Shown here piece by piece: positions 35,019-42,921 of a stretch of DNA of 64,000 bases (positions within the stretch are counted from its first letter, which is position 1; every line of letters starts with the position of its first letter). Origin of the DNA: Methanomicrobium sp. W14 (lineage in GTDB: Archaea; Halobacteriota; Methanomicrobia; Methanomicrobiales; Methanomicrobiaceae); assembly GCF_017875315.1 (NCBI RefSeq), contig NZ_JAGGMM010000003.1, positions 248,001-312,000 of the forward strand. Reading direction: 5' to 3'. The notes below the pieces were generated by a model. It made no database searches, was not told the DNA's origin, and saw only the letters and a program-made list of their open reading frames with translations. Both the position numbers and the translations under genes were made by a program.

Positions 35019-35840
35019 TCAGGCCGCTACAGCGTAACCTGAGACGATTTTTGCGAGGTCTTTTTTCAGGGAATCATTTATGCAATAACTGACACAGCCT
35101 CCATTCTGCTCCTTCGTTATGATATTGTCACGTACCAGCCCCGATATGTACCAGCTTACGGAAGGTGCGGATATTTTTACGGCAATGCTGAGTTCCTTTC
35201 TTGAGATTCCGGGATTTTCATTAATTGTTTCAAGAATCTTTCTTTCGGTCGGGTTTTTGGAATGCAGGTACAAAAGCTTCTCACCAGACGAATATGTGCC
35301 GGAATTCCTGAAATAACCTTTTCCTCTTGCTGTCTTTTTTGATACTACCATATTGTAGCTCAAAAGTTTTTTTACATGATATTCTACGTTTTTGTTCGTA
35401 AGTCCGGTATTCTTTTCAATCTCGCTTAAATGAACACCGGGACTGTTGACTATAGTTTCATATACCTGCCTGCGTGGTCCGTTTTCAAGGATTTCACTTT
35501 TTTTAAGCCGGGAAAGTCCTGTAAGGGCAGGAAGCTTACCTGAAAGGAGTAGTTTTGCCGGATACGCCAAGACTGCACCGGCACCTAAAAATGCGAGTAT
35601 TATGAGTACCGGAAGGGGGAGGTCTGAATATCCGGTCTGTTCAGGCTGCGGTCCGCTTAACAGGTTATCGTCACCGTCCATGGAGCCAAAATAAATATCT
35701 GTATAATCAGGCGATATGCCGTATGCCGGTTCAACTACATATCCTCCTGTCTCAATTGCCGACACACAGCTGATTAAACAGGAAATGGCAAAAAGGACTC
35801 CAAGAACCGTAATAATTAAAATGTTCTTTATTCCTTTCAT
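35019..35840 (-). CDS. Membrane-anchored transcription regulator with two winged-helix domains
   Basis: A 273-residue protein. It has an N-terminal signal/anchor helix (7-29), a short extracytoplasmic region of about 45 residues, a second membrane helix (LPLPVLIILAFLGAGAVLAYPAKLLL, about 74-99), then two winged-helix domains: about 120-185 (RRQVYETIVNSPGVHLSEIEKNTGLTNKNVEYHVKKL) and 195-260 (ERKILETINENPGISRKELSIAVKISAPSVSWYISGLV). This arrangement would let an outside signal reach the promoter directly. It is 11 nt downstream of an exported YWGDD-family gene and so shares its promoter; it is the natural candidate to control the shared element upstream of the exported genes at 35852-41744. 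Confidence 0.75.
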   Translation of the reverse strand: MKGIKNILIITVLGVLFAISCLISCVSAIETGGYVVEPAYGISPDYTDIYFGSMDGDDNLLSGPQPEQTGYSDLPLPVLIILAFLGAGAVLAYPAKLLLSGKLPALTGLSRLKKSEILENGPRRQVYETIVNSPGVHLSEIEKNTGLTNKNVEYHVKKLLSYNMVVSKKTARGKGYFRNSGTYSSGEKLLYLHSKNPTERKILETINENPGISRKELSIAVKISAPSVSWYISGLVRDNIITKEQNGGCVSYCINDSLKKDLAKIVSGYAVAA

Positions 35841-35851
35841 AATCCCCCCTC

Positions 35852-36565
35852 CTAGTAGAATAAAAGCACAAAGTGCTGTTTTTTATCGGTCTTATCAGCC
35901 TGAACCACTGCATACCATTCCCCGCTTTCTATACCTTCCGGCCTTGATATTCTGAGAAAAATTCTGCCGTTTACTACACCGTCGCTGTCATCCGAATACG
36001 GACCCATCATGCCGTCCGGCGAGAATATCGTAATTTTCAACTCGCTCCCGGAATCCATCCAGTTGAGATCGCAGGTGAAATTTTCGATTCCTTCAGGCAT
36101 CGTCTTGTAGAAAGGAACTGATTCTCCCTCCTCAACCGAATTTTTCATGTAGCCGAGGATGACATATCCGTCCTTTCCGATTAGTGTGGATTCCAGGCCG
36201 TAAATCTCTTTTTCTGACCTGTTGAGACTGCTTAGGTTTACCGGTCCGTTCTCGTCCCAGAAATTTGCACCATGGGAAAGCTCAGGGTAATCGTCTCCCC
36301 AGTACTTCTGCCTGCTGCAGAAATCCCTGAACTCCTCATCTGTCATACTTTTTTTCAGGGCACCAAGGGTATCGGGGTCGGTCATAGAAAGAAACTCCCC
36401 GTTTGTGATATTTTCACCGTACAGCTCGTTTATGAGACTTATTCTTGAATCATCGGTGATTGTGCTGTTTTCCGCTGAAACAGCCTGCGAGACAAAAAAG
36501 ACAAGCAAAACTGATGAAAAGGCCATAAATACCCATTTCATCTCAGGACTTCTTTTTTTAAGCAT
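35852..36565 (-). CDS. Exported protein of the YWGDD/WDENGPV family (paralogue 1)
   Basis: A 237-residue protein with a signal peptide (about 10-31). Residues 40-120 carry a block shared with two neighbours: LINELYGENITNGEFLS, EEFRDFCSRQKYWGDDYPELSHGANFWDENGPVNL. After it comes a short YGLESTLIGKDGYVILGY strand pair, also shared in pattern, then a private beta-rich domain (residues about 135-237) that looks like a pre-peptidase/jelly-roll C-terminal module (GRIFLRISRPEGIESGEWYAVVQ). No known family is recognised. It is first of a two-gene operon with the membrane regulator and has the shared promoter element upstream (36707-36727, degenerate copy). Confidence 0.65.
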   Translation of the reverse strand: MLKKRSPEMKWVFMAFSSVLLVFFVSQAVSAENSTITDDSRISLINELYGENITNGEFLSMTDPDTLGALKKSMTDEEFRDFCSRQKYWGDDYPELSHGANFWDENGPVNLSSLNRSEKEIYGLESTLIGKDGYVILGYMKNSVEEGESVPFYKTMPEGIENFTCDLNWMDSGSELKITIFSPDGMMGPYSDDSDGVVNGRIFLRISRPEGIESGEWYAVVQADKTDKKQHFVLLFY

Positions 36566-36706
36566 ATTTTATGCCTCTCAGTTCAGAATTTTTTTGCATC
36601 AGTCAAAATTTTTGGATTTTTTACTTCTTCAGGCCGTCCAATACGGGGATAAATACTTACAGCAGGTATTACGGGTGAGTAATATAATGTCCCTCATATA
36701 TACGTA

Positions 36707-36727
36707 TTATTCCAAAACCGTCAACGC
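36707..36727 (-). promoter_or_regulatory. Shared promoter element, degenerate copy (gene at 35852-36565)
   Basis: On the minus strand the 3' half GGAATAA of the shared element is kept, while the 5' half is diverged (GTTGACGGTTTT). A TATA box (CGTATATATGA, 36694-36704) follows 2-3 nt downstream, as in the other copies. Predicted leader about 105 nt. Confidence 0.5.
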
Positions 36728-36777
36728 ATAAACCCAAATCTTCCGGATTTTTTTAAATGAATTTTTTGGGATTTTTC

Positions 36778-37386
36778 TCAGAATATCCCAAGAAATTCAG
36801 AAATTGATCTTATTAGATCGATCTGTGTCCTTACAGGCGAACTGCTGTAAAGACCTGATGCAAGGGCATTCAGGAAGTTCTCTCCGCTTACATCCCCGTA
36901 TGCCTCAAGTCTTTCCATTGCACCCTTTGTGTCGTTGTCAAACCCCAATATGATATATCCGCTGTCATCGACGATAACTCCGCCAAGCCCGAGTCCCTCC
37001 TTCTCTTCGTCGCTGATTTCGTTAAGGTTAACCGGCCCGTTTTCGTCCCACACATTTGCACCGTAGGGAAGTTCAGGGTGGTCGTCTCCCCAGTACTTTT
37101 CAGTCTCCGAAAAATTTTTGAACTCTTCAGGAGTCATGTTGTCTTTCATCATTGTGTACTCTTCAGGAAATACCAGCTGCCAGAACTCTCCCTGGGTCAT
37201 CTTCTGTCCGTATATCTCATTTATCAGTTCAAGCTGGCTTTCGTTTGCATGGGCTGACACGGCATATGCACCTGCAACTCCGGCCATCCCGCACACAATT
37301 ATCAGAACAGACAGGACAGCCGGTATACCGGCTGATGTCAGCAATTCTTTTTTTTCATTTTTTTCCTCTTTCATTACTGTTTTCAT
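36778..37386 (-). CDS. Exported protein of the YWGDD/WDENGPV family (paralogue 2)
   Basis: A 202-residue protein with a basic N-terminus and a signal/anchor helix (about 18-42). The shared block is ELINEIYGQKMTQGEFWQLVFPEEY, then MTPEEFKNFSETEKYWGDDHPELPYGANVWDENGPVNLNEI, then GLGLGGVIVDDSGYIILGF. The private C-terminus (about 150-202) is short and ends LIRSISEFLGIF. A strong AAGGAGG site precedes ATG 37386. It has its own promoter with the shared element at 37499-37519. Function unknown; it is likely extracytoplasmic. Confidence 0.65.
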   Translation of the reverse strand: MKTVMKEEKNEKKELLTSAGIPAVLSVLIIVCGMAGVAGAYAVSAHANESQLELINEIYGQKMTQGEFWQLVFPEEYTMMKDNMTPEEFKNFSETEKYWGDDHPELPYGANVWDENGPVNLNEISDEEKEGLGLGGVIVDDSGYIILGFDNDTKGAMERLEAYGDVSGENFLNALASGLYSSSPVRTQIDLIRSISEFLGIF

Positions 37387-37498
37387 CTAAATTCCTCCTT
37401 TATTTTTTATATTCTCCTTTTATTCAGGTCATGAATTACCTGCATGAAAAAAACACGTAATCCTTAAGGCTATAGTAGAACCGGAGCTTAAATATGCA

Positions 37499-37519
37499 TT
37501 ATTCCGAAAGTATCTACAC
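37499..37519 (-). promoter_or_regulatory. Shared promoter element (gene at 36778-37386)
   Basis: The minus strand reads GTGTAGATACTTTCGGAATA(A), directly followed by a TATA box (GCATATTTAAG, 37487-37497). The same core occurs upstream of the genes starting at 39004, 39979 and 40335. Position just upstream of TATA is typical for an archaeal activator site. Confidence 0.7.
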
Positions 37520-37564
37520 AAAAAGTCCGTATTAAAAAAATGGAACGGTTATTTTATTTTTCGT

Positions 37565-39004
37565 TTATTTTCGTCTCCGTGCTCCCCAAAAAACCACGGA
37601 CGTTATAAGAAGTGCCGCCAGTGAAACAAAAGGAGACAAAGGGCTTTCAGTACCCGGCAGGTTGCTGTTCCCTTCCCTGTTATTTCCGGTCTCTGTGGAA
37701 TTATCTGCATTCGGGTTAATAAACGGGTTAAGATCTACAAACCATATCTCGTATTTGTTCGGCTCATAACCGGGGTAATCCTTCGGGTATGCCCTTAAAA
37801 GAAGCTGACCGTTGTCAAACTCAATGATATCACCAACCTCAAATTCATCGTTTCCTGTTATATGAATCTCTTTTTTCATACCGTCCGGGATATGATACAG
37901 GTAAATATGACCGCTTTTTTTGTAGACCACATAATCACCGTCGACGGCATATGAGTAAAACCCGAATTTCTCAATGTTATCTTTCTCCCTGACCACATTC
38001 ATTTCACCAACCGGCTCATTTATTGTGTCTATGACAGTCTCCCTTAGTGTATTCAGATCGGTTACACAAAGTTCAGCCCATCCGTTTTCCCCGGAATTAT
38101 CGTAATCAGGAGACACTTCTTTTGACCAGATTAGCTTATCTCCTGAAAAACAGTCCTGGCTTACTGCCATCTCTCCTTCAGTGTACGAATAACCGGTTGA
38201 TGACGGGATGGTAACGGATTCAAAAGAATTTCCGGTAATATTTTTTGGAAGTCTGAAGACAGTTATCCCATCTTCAGGCTTCCTGACATTTTGGTGAGAA
38301 GAGAGAATGCATAAAGATAATGCGGCATTGTTATCACCAAACCCGATTATATTGTTAAGTGCCAGTCCACGGTTATCCAGAGTAATTATATTGCCTGTGT
38401 CACGCGAATAGACCCGTAAACAGTCCATATCAGAAAGTTCATCCATAAGAACAAGATCATCAAACGCCCTTAGATTAACGATATCATTCTCTCCATCAGA
38501 AATCTTTTCATAATTATTATCACTGTCAAGAGAGAACATGCCCTCAGTGAATGCACAAGTACCGTTGGGGGTAGTTGTGGAAGTTTGAAGGGAAAAATAA
38601 ACAATACCGTCTGAAATATCAACGGATTCTATTCCCATCTTATACGATATCCAGTCGTTGGCTTTTCTTTTTTCTCCGATTACCTTTGTGTCAAATGTTT
38701 TTGTTTCTTTAGTAGTGCTGTTCCAGATATAGACAAGCGGGTCTTCATATTTTCTGTACGCAACCTCTCCCATACTAAGTCCCATATAAGATGTATGATA
38801 AGCCGAAGGATAAGTGAGAATATTGCATGAATTCCCGTCAACATATGTGTATGGCGTATTTATTACGGAGGATTCTGCACTTACTACTGAAATTAAGGAA
38901 ACAGATACAAAAACTGTTACTATTAAATATATAAATATTTTGTAAAGAATATTCAAAAATCCACGACATCGGATTTTTTCATTAAATTCAAGTTCTATTG
39001 CCAT
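37565..39004 (-). CDS. Exported beta-propeller-like protein with C-terminal membrane anchor (paralogue A)
   Basis: A 479-residue protein with a signal helix (about 22-43) and repeated strand pairs of the TolB/propeller kind, e.g. AYRKYEDPLVYIWNSTTKETKTFD and VDGDYVVYKKSGHIYLYHIPDGMKKEI. A conserved block near 385-425 ends VDLNPFINPN, followed by a Ser/Asn/Gly-rich linker, TESPLSPF, a hydrophobic helix and RRRK. The end looks like a sorting signal of the archaeosortase kind (short motif - helix - basic cluster), though not a named class I can confirm. The TATA box at 39023-39036 predicts transcription starting at or next to the ATG, so the mRNA is probably leaderless. A close paralogue is encoded at 40335-41744. 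Confidence 0.7.
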   Translation of the reverse strand: MAIELEFNEKIRCRGFLNILYKIFIYLIVTVFVSVSLISVVSAESSVINTPYTYVDGNSCNILTYPSAYHTSYMGLSMGEVAYRKYEDPLVYIWNSTTKETKTFDTKVIGEKRKANDWISYKMGIESVDISDGIVYFSLQTSTTTPNGTCAFTEGMFSLDSDNNYEKISDGENDIVNLRAFDDLVLMDELSDMDCLRVYSRDTGNIITLDNRGLALNNIIGFGDNNAALSLCILSSHQNVRKPEDGITVFRLPKNITGNSFESVTIPSSTGYSYTEGEMAVSQDCFSGDKLIWSKEVSPDYDNSGENGWAELCVTDLNTLRETVIDTINEPVGEMNVVREKDNIEKFGFYSYAVDGDYVVYKKSGHIYLYHIPDGMKKEIHITGNDEFEVGDIIEFDNGQLLLRAYPKDYPGYEPNKYEIWFVDLNPFINPNADNSTETGNNREGNSNLPGTESPLSPFVSLAALLITSVVFWGARRRK

Positions 39005-39037
39005 GAACAGATAATTAATTTTGATATTATATACTGA

Positions 39038-39058
39038 TTTTTCCGAAAGTATCTACAC
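39038..39058 (-). promoter_or_regulatory. Shared promoter element (gene at 37565-39004)
   Basis: The minus strand reads GTGTAGATACTTTCGGAAAA, followed by the TATA-like CAGTATATAATATC. This copy differs from the consensus only at its 3' end (GGAAAAA for GGAATAA). Spacing to TATA matches the other copies. Confidence 0.7.
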
Positions 39059-39103
39059 AAAAAAGTGTTATTTGTCTTTTTTATGATTTAGAATAATAAA
39101 ATT

Positions 39104-39128
39104 AAAAAAAAGGAGACTTTGAGTCTCC
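39104..39128 (-). terminator. Hairpin terminator of the gene at 39199-39979
   Basis: GGAGACT and AGTCTCC (39112-39118 / 39122-39128) form a seven-pair stem with a three-base loop; on the minus strand it is followed by eight or nine T's. It lies about 70 nt after the TAA of the upstream gene. This is an unusually bacterial-looking intrinsic terminator for an archaeon. Confidence 0.7.
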
Positions 39129-39198
39129 CCCATTACAATATTTATAGATTTGATCAAGAAAGGTGGCACTTAATGCAACACCAATTCATTACAGATAT

Positions 39199-39979
39199 CT
39201 AGTTATATGGCCACAGTCTCCCGGGTGACCATGTATACGTTGTAAGATCCGGATTTGTTGATGTTCCAATAACTTTTGATTGGTATAAAGTGCCACTTTG
39301 CGGATTTGAATAGGAATTTGAAACAGTTACTGTGTGACCTTTATTTCCATAATTCACATCATAACCTACTCTAGTACCATCTCCATACAGTTCAATTGTT
39401 ACAGTCAATTCTGTAGAGCTGGTATATCCTGCAACTCTTCCTGTACCACTATAGACTATTGAAGATCCCTTTCTCCTAAGATTATCTGCACATAAAACAA
39501 TCCCACTCTTTCTACCCAAAAGTAGGCATAATCTATTTACAGTAAACTCTGCATCCTGATTTGCTCCCTTAATGACATATCCACTCTTATCTATATTCTG
39601 GTTTTTAAGACCATAAATACTAGTTTCTCCGTTTTTAATTGATCTAAGTGAAACAGGACCGTTTTCGTCCCATACATTTGCCCCGTATGGAAGCTCGGGA
39701 TGGTCATCTCCCCAATATTTTTTCATCGCTGAAAAGTTTTCAAACTCTTCTGCAGTCAGGTTTTCCTTTAACATTGCATATTCTTCCGGGAAAACCTGCT
39801 CCCAAAACTCTCCTTCGGTCATGTCTTGGCCATATATATCATCAATTTCTTTAAGCTGGCTTTCATTTGCATGTGCCGATATGGAGTATGCACTTGCAAC
39901 CCCCGTTCCTGCTGCCAGCAGCAGAAGAAGACAAACAGCAAAATGAAAATTTGATTGTTTTCGCGTTCATTTTTGTCAT
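39199..39979 (-). pseudogene. Exported YWGDD/WDENGPV family protein (paralogue 3), frameshifted in the signal peptide
   Basis: The long open part (from 39822, and readable in frame back to about 39945) encodes FAVCLLLLLAAGTGVASAYS as a signal core, then ANESQLKEIDDIYGQDMTEGEFWEQVFPEEY and EFENFSAMKKYWGDDHPELPYGANVWDENGPV, nearly identical in layout to paralogue 2. The private C-terminus is beta-rich (TVTIELYGDGTRVGYDVNYGNKG, then VSNSYSNPQSGTLYQSKVIG) and could be an adhesive or binding module. The natural starts ATG 39979/39970 (MTKMNAKTIK) are one base out of frame with the signal core; the shift falls in the A/T-rich stretch near 39945-39960. It may be a real lesion, a switchable tract or a read error. 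Confidence 0.6.
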
Positions 39980-40231
39980 CTTTTTTTTATCTTGCCGTAT
40001 ATCACTAAATCAGACGTTTTGATCAATTCCCGGCTGCTAATTATGGTTTCCCTGTATTCATATGATTCAGATTTATCGGCATTGGTATGAATCACACCTG
40101 TGGCTGAGGGGCTTTGTTTCATTAAACTAAACCCACGCAGACTATGAATTTGCATAAAAATCGAAGTTTTTATGTGCAGTGCCGGGCATGCGGTCCACGT
40201 AGTTGCAATAAACCGTATTATTTGATAAGCA

Positions 40232-40252
40232 TTATTCCGAAAGCATCTACAT
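40232..40252 (-). promoter_or_regulatory. Shared promoter element (gene at 39199-39979)
   Basis: The minus strand reads ATGTAGATGCTTTCGGAATA(A), two changes from the consensus. An AT-rich CAAATAATA follows about 10 nt on. The leader to the first ATG would be about 215 nt, the longest of the group; no gene is seen in 39980-40231. The element is back-to-back with the copy at 40274-40294. Confidence 0.6.
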
Positions 40253-40273
40253 GAAACTAAAAGATACATTTTT

Positions 40274-40294
40274 GTGTAGATACTTTTGGAATAA
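40274..40294 (+). promoter_or_regulatory. Shared promoter element (gene at 40335-41744)
   Basis: The plus strand reads GTGTAGATACTTTTGGAATA(A), followed by the TATA box CATATAAAAAG (40299-40309). Together with the inverted copy at 40232-40252 this makes a divergent, mirror-image promoter pair. Confidence 0.7.
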
Positions 40295-40334
40295 ACAGCA
40301 TATAAAAAGATGAATGATTATTCCCAGAATGATG

Positions 40335-41744
40335 ATGGTGTCTGAATTTCATGAAAAATATAGTGCCATAGGTGGGATACACCGCACTTTCAATATTTTC
40401 ATATTCTCAATATTTGTAGTCCTGATATCTGTATCCTCAATCTCAATAGTTAGCGCAGAAGAGTGCCAGATAATTACTACCAGTTATACATACATTGACG
40501 GAAATGACGGTGTTTACTTTCCTAACCTGCCGTCTGATCTACCTGTTTCGCGGGCAGGACTAAGCAAAGGAGAAGTTGCATACAGGAAATATGCAGACCC
40601 GATTGTCTATATCTGGAACAGCACTACCAAAGAAACAAAAAAGTTTGATACAGGAATCATAGGAGAAAAAAGGCGGGCAAACGACTGGATTTCATACTGG
40701 ATGAATATAGAAAGCCTTGATATCTCAAATGGCGTTGCGTACTATTCTCTCTCAACAGAAATTACTTCTTCAAGTGGTACCGGCGGTGTCGCTGAAGGAA
40801 CATTCTCATTTGATGGAGAGAATAACGAGAAGGTTTCTGATCATTTTATGGAAAGAGTACTGGCCGACAATGATCTGGTCTTGTTTGAAGACTGCCTCCC
40901 ATATGAAGGAGAAGATATTATCCGGCCAGATCGCCTGAGAATATATTCTCACAGTAACGGGAATGTAATTACAATCGACAACCAGTCAAAAATTGATGAT
41001 CTACTTGGATTCGGGAATTATAAAGTCGCAACCCTTGCAGGAACTATAAATAAAAGACCCGGTGAACGAAATCATGATGACGGAATTGCAGTATATAACG
41101 TGAAACCGGCACTTTCAGGCGGAAAAGCTGAAAAAATCTCTATTAAAGGGGCTGAAGATATTTCTTCAGATGAAAGTGTGGCAATAGACCAGGACTGCTT
41201 TTCAGACAATTATTTCATCTGGTCTAAAGGTACAAAGACCACTAATAATAACGGTAATGATGAGTTTTATTGTACGCTCTATGCTACAGATCTTCAAAGC
41301 CTTGAAAACATTGTTTTAGACACAAAAGACGGAGACCTGGACTTCGGTCTTTACGCCTATTCAGTCGACGGTGATTATGTGGTCTACAAAAAAGACGGTC
41401 ATATTTACCTGTATCATATCCCGGACGGTATGAAAAAAGAGATTAATATAACAGGAAACGATGAATTTGAGGTCGGCGATATAGTCGAGTTCGACAAAGG
41501 TCAGCTTCTTTTAAGGGCATATCCTAAGGATTACCCGGGATATGAACCGGACAAATACGAAATATGGTTTGTAGACCTGAACCCTTTTATTAACCCAAAT
41601 ACCATAAATTCAACGAAAATTAAAAGTAATGCGGAGATAGACAACAACCTGGCAGGCACTGAAAGTCCCATATCTCCTCTTGCTTCACTGGCCGCACTTC
41701 TTATAGTGTCGATAGTTTTTGCGAGAAATCCAAAAAGAAAATAA
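40335..41744 (+). CDS. Exported beta-propeller-like protein with C-terminal membrane anchor (paralogue B)
   Basis: A 469-residue paralogue of the 37565-39004 product. Shared blocks include SKGEVAYRKYADPIVYIWNS, IGEKRRANDWISYWMNIESLDIS and VDGDYVVYKKDGHIYLYHIPDGMKKEINITGNDEFEVGDIVEFDKGQLLLRAYPKDYPGYEPDKYEIWFVDLNPF; the middle is more diverged. It ends TESPISPLASLAALLIVSIVFARNPKRK, again motif-helix-basic tail. The frame is open from 40314, but the TATA box at 40299-40309 puts the transcript start near 40326-40334, so ATG 40335 (MVSEFHEK, aligned with MAIELEFNEK of the paralogue) is the better start, nearly leaderless. Confidence 0.7.
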   Translation: MVSEFHEKYSAIGGIHRTFNIFIFSIFVVLISVSSISIVSAEECQIITTSYTYIDGNDGVYFPNLPSDLPVSRAGLSKGEVAYRKYADPIVYIWNSTTKETKKFDTGIIGEKRRANDWISYWMNIESLDISNGVAYYSLSTEITSSSGTGGVAEGTFSFDGENNEKVSDHFMERVLADNDLVLFEDCLPYEGEDIIRPDRLRIYSHSNGNVITIDNQSKIDDLLGFGNYKVATLAGTINKRPGERNHDDGIAVYNVKPALSGGKAEKISIKGAEDISSDESVAIDQDCFSDNYFIWSKGTKTTNNNGNDEFYCTLYATDLQSLENIVLDTKDGDLDFGLYAYSVDGDYVVYKKDGHIYLYHIPDGMKKEINITGNDEFEVGDIVEFDKGQLLLRAYPKDYPGYEPDKYEIWFVDLNPFINPNTINSTKIKSNAEIDNNLAGTESPISPLASLAALLIVSIVFARNPKRK

Positions 41745-41861
41745 ATAAAACCAAAAACTGCTTTTTTTAGTCAGAACAATATATGAGAATAAATCCGTGA
41801 AAAAAAAACAATTGACACCCTTTGCGACCTGAAAAGACAGGAGACTTGATTTTTGGGGGTA

Positions 41862-42545
41862 CTACCACCACCTGTTTTCATAAATCCGTTCCATAAGCTT
41901 CGGCCCGTCATTGTCGGGATTTTCCACACCGTTTCCGACAGGATATAACCCTGTTTTCTCCGAGGGATAAGGCTTTAGCAGAGAAAGAAAATCCTCATAT
42001 TCAGGGTTTATCCACTTCATTGCACCGCTTCCGCGTAATATTACAGGCATCCTGCCGTGGACCTCTTTCAGGACCCTGTTCGAAGCTGTTGTTACGATAC
42101 TGCATGAATAAGACCTGCCATTTGAAGAAGAGGACGATTTATAAACGCCTGCAAATGCAAACACCGGAGAGTCTGAAGCATAAATGTAAAACGGAGTCTT
42201 TCTCAGGCCCCCGGATTTCCACTCGTAAAAACCGTTGGCGGGAATAAGGCACCTCCCCGTATTCCCGAAAAGATATACGCCTTCTTTTAACGTATCGTCC
42301 CTTGTATTTATCACGGAATACTTTTTCTGCCCTGAAAAATCTGAATCTGGTTTTGGACTTTTATCAATACCCCATTTTGCGGACATTACATAATTTCCAT
42401 TATTATTTCCTTTATTGCTGCAGATGATGCATACGTTTTTTACGGGTGATATATTGTATGAAAGGTTTACCTGCGGGACCGGACCGCATACTCCGAAAAG
42501 GTCGCAGAAAAACTCCAAATCATAAAGGGCGAACCTTTTGCACAT
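41862..42545 (-). CDS. SRAP (HMCES/YedK) abasic-site processing protein
   Basis: A 227-residue SRAP-domain protein. Cys2 directly after the initiator Met (MCKRF) is the residue that bonds covalently to abasic sites in single-stranded DNA; the other family residues are visible as Asn80 (VINTRDDTL), Glu108 (IPANGFYEWK) and His163 (VHGRMPVIL). It protects abasic sites during replication by forming a stable DNA-protein link. Length matches E. coli YedK. It stands alone between the propeller gene and a decayed Fe-S gene. Confidence 0.93.
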   Translation of the reverse strand: MCKRFALYDLEFFCDLFGVCGPVPQVNLSYNISPVKNVCIICSNKGNNNGNYVMSAKWGIDKSPKPDSDFSGQKKYSVINTRDDTLKEGVYLFGNTGRCLIPANGFYEWKSGGLRKTPFYIYASDSPVFAFAGVYKSSSSSNGRSYSCSIVTTASNRVLKEVHGRMPVILRGSGAMKWINPEYEDFLSLLKPYPSEKTGLYPVGNGVENPDNDGPKLMERIYENRWW

Positions 42546-42572
42546 AAAAGATTATTTCAGTGCATGACAGGA

Positions 42573-42914
42573 TTAACAGTTTCCTTTTTTCCGGATTCCC
42601 CGTGCACTGGGGCATATTTCCCTGCACCTGCGGCACTTCTGGAGGACAAAACCCCTTTGCGTTATAAAGTTTGAAAGCGGCCTGCACAGTTTCTGGTTCA
42701 CGGTTTTGCCGTCAAGTGCGGATACCGGACAGTTGTTCAGGCATAAAGAGCACTTTTAAGGGCAGACTTCATATGTCGCAACAGGGTCTGGGTCCAGTTT
42801 TTTTGCGAGAAGAAGTGCACCGGGAAAACTTTCAACATCCGCAATCCCGCACAGGTCCGCACCCAAAGTTTTTGCCTTTTCTTTTACTTCCGCCGAACCT
42901 AAAACATCTGGCAT
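42573..42914 (-). pseudogene. 4Fe-4S protein (epoxyqueuosine reductase-like) with deletion and internal stop
   Basis: From ATG 42914 the frame reads MPDVLGSAEVKEKAKTLGAD then LCGIADVESFPGALLLAKKLDPDP, matching the beginning of the same Fe-S family as the broken gene at 19871. It then jumps to VATYEVCP, a TAA stop, and KCSLCLNNCPVSALDG, followed by CRRCREICPSARGIRKKGNC. The central ~100 residues of the family are missing and the first cluster motif is interrupted by the stop. It begins 8 nt after a radical SAM gene, so it was once in the same operon. Confidence 0.7.
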
Positions 42915-42921
42915 ATTTCAT

